NCBI GenBank assembly: GCA_963691705.1
Contig: OY829546.1
Span: 3,854,001 to 3,918,000 of the forward strand
DNA length: 64,000 bases
Reading direction: 5' to 3'
Source of the DNA: Viola odorata
Lineage: Eukaryota; Streptophyta; Magnoliopsida; Malpighiales; Violaceae
Shown: positions 59,813 through 64,000 of the stretch, piece by piece
Numbering within the stretch: the first letter of the stretch is position 1
Layout of the letters: every line of letters begins with the position of its first letter
The notes under the pieces: model-generated
Seen by the model: only the letters and a program-made list of their open reading frames with translations
Databases searched by the model: none
What the model was told of the DNA's origin: nothing
Translations under genes and position numbers: made by a program

Positions 59813-59820
59813 TTTTTTTT
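59813..59820 (+). terminator. RNA polymerase III terminator of the tRNA gene
   Basis: Eight T residues start four bases after the tRNA 3' end, the standard Pol III stop signal. Confidence 0.75.
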
Positions 59821-60399
59821 GCCTTGCACATAATTTTAGTAGTTCATGTGATTAAGGCTGCTAATTACATGGTTTATCTCAAAAGCACCCAGAGGAGGAA
59901 CCGCACGCAGAGTCGTAGGCTCGTAGCAGAAATGATTGGATTCATTATGGGCATTCTGCCAATTATGGGCTTAAAGCCCAAGAATGCTTTTGAAGTAATT
60001 GGAGTTGAGTTGTCATTACTCACTCAGTTATAATTAAATAAATTAACAGAGGCAAAATGATCACTAACCAGCTCTTTATTACTTTGTATTGAACCAGAAA
60101 ATTACCAATAATAGACTTTGTTTTAAAACTTTACCACAATCTAAACAACGTTTTTAACCACTATTGTATATAGACTGTTAATATATTATGCATCATCAAC
60201 AAATTATTGGTAGTATTTATGAGTAGTTCAATATTCCTCGCTTATGCAATATAGAATAATTATCCACTTCAATTACTTTATTCTGTTACGAGTGGAATAC
60301 TTTGTGATTAGCACTAATGAGTTCAATTATTGTACCAAAATCATCCTTTCTAATGGATTTACATATTTCCTTACAATTGGTAAAAATGTAGCAGTTTTT
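59821..60399. other. Spacer between the tRNA gene and RBR gene G
   Basis: AT-rich, with the 3' side of gene G at the right end. No gene seen. Confidence 0.55.
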
Positions 60400-62221
60400 T
60401 CACCCTGCCCTTGCTTGCTCTTTCTGATCCCAGATGGCATCGCAAACATGACAATAATGGGTCTTGGTGTTTAAATCAGTGCTTCCACATGTGTAACAGA
60501 AAGTTGTCATGCATCTGTGGTCAATTTACAAGAGAGAATCGAATTGCATAAGTTAGGTTTTGCTGAACCAAAAATGTGTTCAGTTCCAAAAGTAACAAGA
60601 ATCGATAGGACAGTGAATAGTGATAGAAAACAGAAATGCTAGACTGAGATTGCAGTTAACATTAATTCTCTTTGGTTAAATGACACTCGTACTTACGTTT
60701 TCGGCGCGTTGTAACTAAGATGTTGATTATGTCCAACAACCAATTCTTAAGAGGTAGTAGATACTAAAAATGAAGTTGAAAAAACTATGCATGAAAATGA
60801 CAGAAATGAACTGTAAGGAATCTGGAAATTGCAAGGATTGACTTGACTAGAACAAAGTGCCAGATGCCATGCTGGCCATGTACATCCTTTTAGGAAAAAT
60901 CCTGTAACTTCACGTAGACCTACTCAAATTATCATCATACCATGTAATTTCCTGACAAGGTTTAGGAGACTGACCCATAAAATGATCCTATATCCATTTG
61001 AACTAAGTTTTCGGCCCTTTGATATTTGGATCAATATTCTTACCCACCAAAACTACCAGGAACCTCTCTGTAGCAAAATGAGATTGGACGCAGAGGATAT
61101 GCCTTAGACGACTTCTAAAGTTGACCTGAGTCCTAATTGTGTAGACAAAATCCAAATCTCTTGGTTTGTAAGTTATGTTGCTCAAAAAAGTTACACTGTT
61201 CTTGTCCTATTGTTTTAGCAACCTAATATCACTAATTTTCCTGCAACTAAAGTGCAAGTCATTGTATTAGAAACCTAATTGGGTCCTTAAACGAGAAAGC
61301 ATTTATAATCCTACAAGCACAATCAAGCAAAACCCAGCAAAATTTATGAACCCAACTAAAGATCAATATTTACAATCCAACAAGCATAATTAAGCAAAAA
61401 CCAACAAAATCTATGGATCCAACTGAGAGTAAAAACCCAACTAAAGATCAAGGACTTAAAACATACCTGCATCTCATATACTTGCAGCCTTCTGTTCTCT
61501 CAACATATATCCTGCAATTTGGACACCTTCTCCAATGCTTGTTCTGTGCCAGACTCATCAACATGATATCCTCCTTCTCCCTTTCATTCTTGTTCAACTT
61601 CTGAAACTCCTCACACTCAATCCCAGCATGCCAAGAAACCTTGCATTGTGCACAGAACAATCTTGAGCAATTAGGACACTGAGATTCCTTAATCACCACT
61701 CCCCCATCATCAATTAACAACGAAGAACAATCCCTAAATGGGCAATAGAATTTCTTGGACCCATCAATGCCAGACTCGCAAAGCACAACACCCCACTTAT
61801 CAAACACATCAAAAGGGAGGATACCGCGGCAAGATTCAGGCTCTAATACCCCAACACAGCCTGCAACTGGGCACAGAACCCGCGTAACGCTGTCATCAAG
61901 CTTAGAAACAATGTAGCTAACAGTGCATTGAACACAAAAGAAATGCGAGCAACCAATTGGGTTGAATGAGTCGTTCAAGAGTTTGCTCTCAACACAAATT
62001 TCGCAATCAAAAGTGGGGTTAGTACTATCAGATAAAAACCCAATCTCCATCATAAAGTCACCATCTTTATCACCTGGGTCTTCAGCCTGGAAGCGACCAT
62101 CATCCTCAACAATGTCAAAATTCTTGTCAGGAATCTTGGGAATCTGCTGCTCTGCTCTCAACTCCTTTGATGGCTTCTTGTTCCTTTTGATTTTGGACAT
62201 CTTACCCATCTTGTTTCCCAT
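60400..62221 (-). CDS. RBR-type E3 ubiquitin ligase, gene G
   Basis: Exons 61467-62221 and 60400-60514; 289 aa. The short N-terminus is basic (KIKRNKKPSK), then acidic. RING1 is about C73-C122, the IBR C148-C203, and RING2 starts at C233. The presumed catalytic cysteine is C246 in TEGCKYMRC. Exon 2 completes RING2 (TFCYTCG, HYCHVC) and ends in a charged tail (DQKEQARAG). All zinc ligands are present and the frame is clean. It is set apart from A-F by the 1.19 kb element and the tRNA gene. Its RING2 matches the A/F type, which suggests that this type is ancestral and the B/E type derived. Confidence 0.88.
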
Positions 62222-62468
62222 CTTTGTTGCTTTCTTGCAACGATTTTAGTGAGAGAACAGAGCTTAAAGATTGGAACTTTAACTCGCTGGATATGGAGAA
62301 ATTTGCTTGCAAGAAGACGAATTTCACTTATGTGGTACTGTAAGGGGGAAAAAGCCTCTTTCTCATAAGATGGAAGATTTAGAGAAAATTTGTGATGTGT
62401 TTGAGCTACCAAATTAGCAATTTAAAGAGTATCTAAGAAAATAAGCTCTACTGACCTCTTTCTCTTTT
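62222..62468. other. Upstream region of RBR gene G
   Basis: Short leader and promoter region, directly bordered by the second long-TIR element, which may have cut into or replaced upstream control sequence. Confidence 0.5.
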
Positions 62469-63629
62469 AGGCAAAAGACAGATTGGTACCCAATTTTTAC
62501 TAGAAAAGACAGATTGACACCCAGCTTTTATAATTGACCAATTTGGCACCCAAGCTTCTCCGTTAGACAATTTAGCACCCAACGTTTCCTCCGTTAGACA
62601 ATTAAGCCATCGTGCAACTCAATTTTGACTAACGGTGTTAAATAATTGACACATGGCCGTTATCTGCTGACGTGGCATGTCATGTCAGTATTTTAAAAAA
62701 TAAAAAATTGTAAAAATAGAGAAAATCTTAAAATCTTTTATAAAATCCAAAAAATATAAAAAAATTCAGAAAAAATATAAAACTTTTAAAAAATTCAGAA
62801 ATTTTAAAAAAAGTTCAGAAAAATATAAAAAATATGGAAAAAATTATAATGTAAAAAAATATGTTTTTTTAAAATTAGATGCTAGAAATGCTAACATCAC
62901 CCTTCCACACCTCATTTTATTAGTTTCTCTTTTAGGATAGTGAGATTGTTGAAGGGATTGAAGAAGAAAATGATAAGGATTTTATCCATATTTTTAAAAA
63001 TCCTATTGGTTTGAATAGGATTGAATTTTCTATATTTTTTTACATTATAGTTTTTTCCTCTTTTTATTCTTTTCATATTTTTCTGAATTTTTTATATTTT
63101 CTAGATTTTTTATAAAGTTTTTAAGGTTTTCTCCCCATTTTTACAATTTTTATATTTTTTAAAATGCTGACGTGGCATGACACATCATTAAACATTTTAA
63201 AATTATAATAAAATATTTGAAAATAATTTATTTTTACACCCTACGAAGTGTCCAATTTTGTTTTAAAAAAATCTATTGGTTTGTATTTCCTATTTTTTAT
63301 TTATAATTTTTTTAAAAAATATATATTTTCCATATTTTTCTAAACTTTTTTATGTTTTCTGAATTTTTATAAAAGTTTTTATATTTTTCTGGATTTTTTA
63401 AAAATTTGTAAGATTTTCTCCCTATTTTTTAAATTTTTATTTTTTTAAATGCTGACGTGGCAGATAACGGCCACGTGTCAATTATTTAACATCGTTAGTC
63501 AAAATTGAGTTGCACGGTGGCTTAATTGTCTAACGGAGGAAACTTTAAGTGCTAAATTGTCTAACGAGGAAAGCTTGGGTGCCAAATTGGTCAATTGCAA
63601 AAGCTGGGTGCCAATCTGTCTTTTGCCCT
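62469..63629. mobile_element. Long-TIR, MULE-like non-autonomous element, copy 2
   Basis: Same family as 121-1118. The left end reads AGGCAAAAGACAGATTGG (one G lost) and the right end CCAATCTGTCTTTTGCCCT, as inverted arms of about 250-300 bp. An exact 8 bp direct repeat TCTCTTTT flanks it (62461-62468, 63630-63637). The arms contain CCGTTATCTGCTGACGTGG and G-box-like CCACGTGTCA. The A/T-rich interior has no transposase. The left end stops about 250 bp upstream of the gene G start. Confidence 0.82.
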
Positions 63630-64000
63630 TCTCTTTTTTTAGAATTCTACTGTGTACTGACTTTGACGCATTAAATAAGAAAACTTCTTACTTTGTGGTG
63701 ATTCTTTTTATCTCAGTGTTAGTATTTCTTCTTTGCAAAATTATAAAAAAAAAAGATTCCTTTTTCCCTAAGATTTCTTTTTTGAGAATTCTACTGACTT
63801 TCGGTTCTAATTATACCCAAGATTTTTCCTTTTTCCTATTTATATGAAGCTCCAAGTAAACACTATTACGCTTTTGTTTAGGTTATTTTTTCACATTTCC
63901 CTTTCCCTTTTCCGCAAATTAACCGTAAGAACATTACAATCAAGGAAGGAATTGGAAGAAGAAAAAAAGCTAATGAGAAAAGACAAGCTTTGTCTTCCTA
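63630..64000. other. Right-hand spacer
   Basis: AT- and pyrimidine-rich sequence with no recognisable gene to the window end. Confidence 0.5.

Noticed and set aside
43764..62221. RSL1-type membrane-anchored RBR ligases
   Set aside because: The membrane-anchored RSL1 group has a C-terminal transmembrane helix. None of the seven has a hydrophobic segment after RING2.

Overview
The window is nuclear DNA from a flowering plant, almost certainly a eudicot. The genes are split by short AT-rich introns, spacers are very AT-rich, TA-flanked Stowaway-type elements are present, and several encoded proteins match Arabidopsis families at near-full length (RAD51, COG3, FAB1, an ARID-PHD protein). I cannot name the species from sequence alone.

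Layout, left to right. 1-3955: spacer with a 1.0 kb long-TIR mobile element. 3956-5810 (+): pro-region pectin methylesterase. 8268-10997 (+): RAD51 recombinase, with E2F-like sites upstream. 11688-19669 (+): Golgi tethering subunit COG3 in 24 exons. 20516-29041 (-): FAB1/PIKfyve-type lipid kinase in 11 exons. 32134-36985 (+): ARID-PHD chromatin protein in 15 exons. 37654-40339 (-): bHLH transcription factor of the LRL/UNE12 group. 42694-43248 (+): secreted invertase/pectinesterase-inhibitor-like protein. 43764-62221 (-): an 18.5 kb same-strand array of seven RING-IBR-RING (RBR) E3 ubiquitin-ligase genes, called A to G here, all with the same two-exon design split inside RING2. It is interrupted by a 1.19 kb CTCCCTCCG-ended element and a tRNA gene. 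A second copy of the long-TIR element closes the window at 62469-63629.

The left 43 kb is a conserved housekeeping block. The right part is the evolving region. A, C, D, F and G look translatable, although A has lost its ancestral start frame. B is a frameshifted pseudogene and E has a truncated RING2. The most striking signal is mosaicism. In promoter and 5' exon A resembles B and E resembles F, but from the end of the IBR through RING2, intron and exon 2, A resembles F and B resembles E. This points to gene conversion or unequal exchange inside exon 1. Several N-termini carry hydrophobic-acidic motifs that resemble SUMO-interacting motifs, and F carries three basic/proline/serine repeats instead.

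Three introns, in RAD51, COG3 and the ARID-PHD gene, appear to use GC-AG splice sites. All exon limits below were set by hand from splice consensus, reading frame and recalled family conservation, not by transcript evidence.
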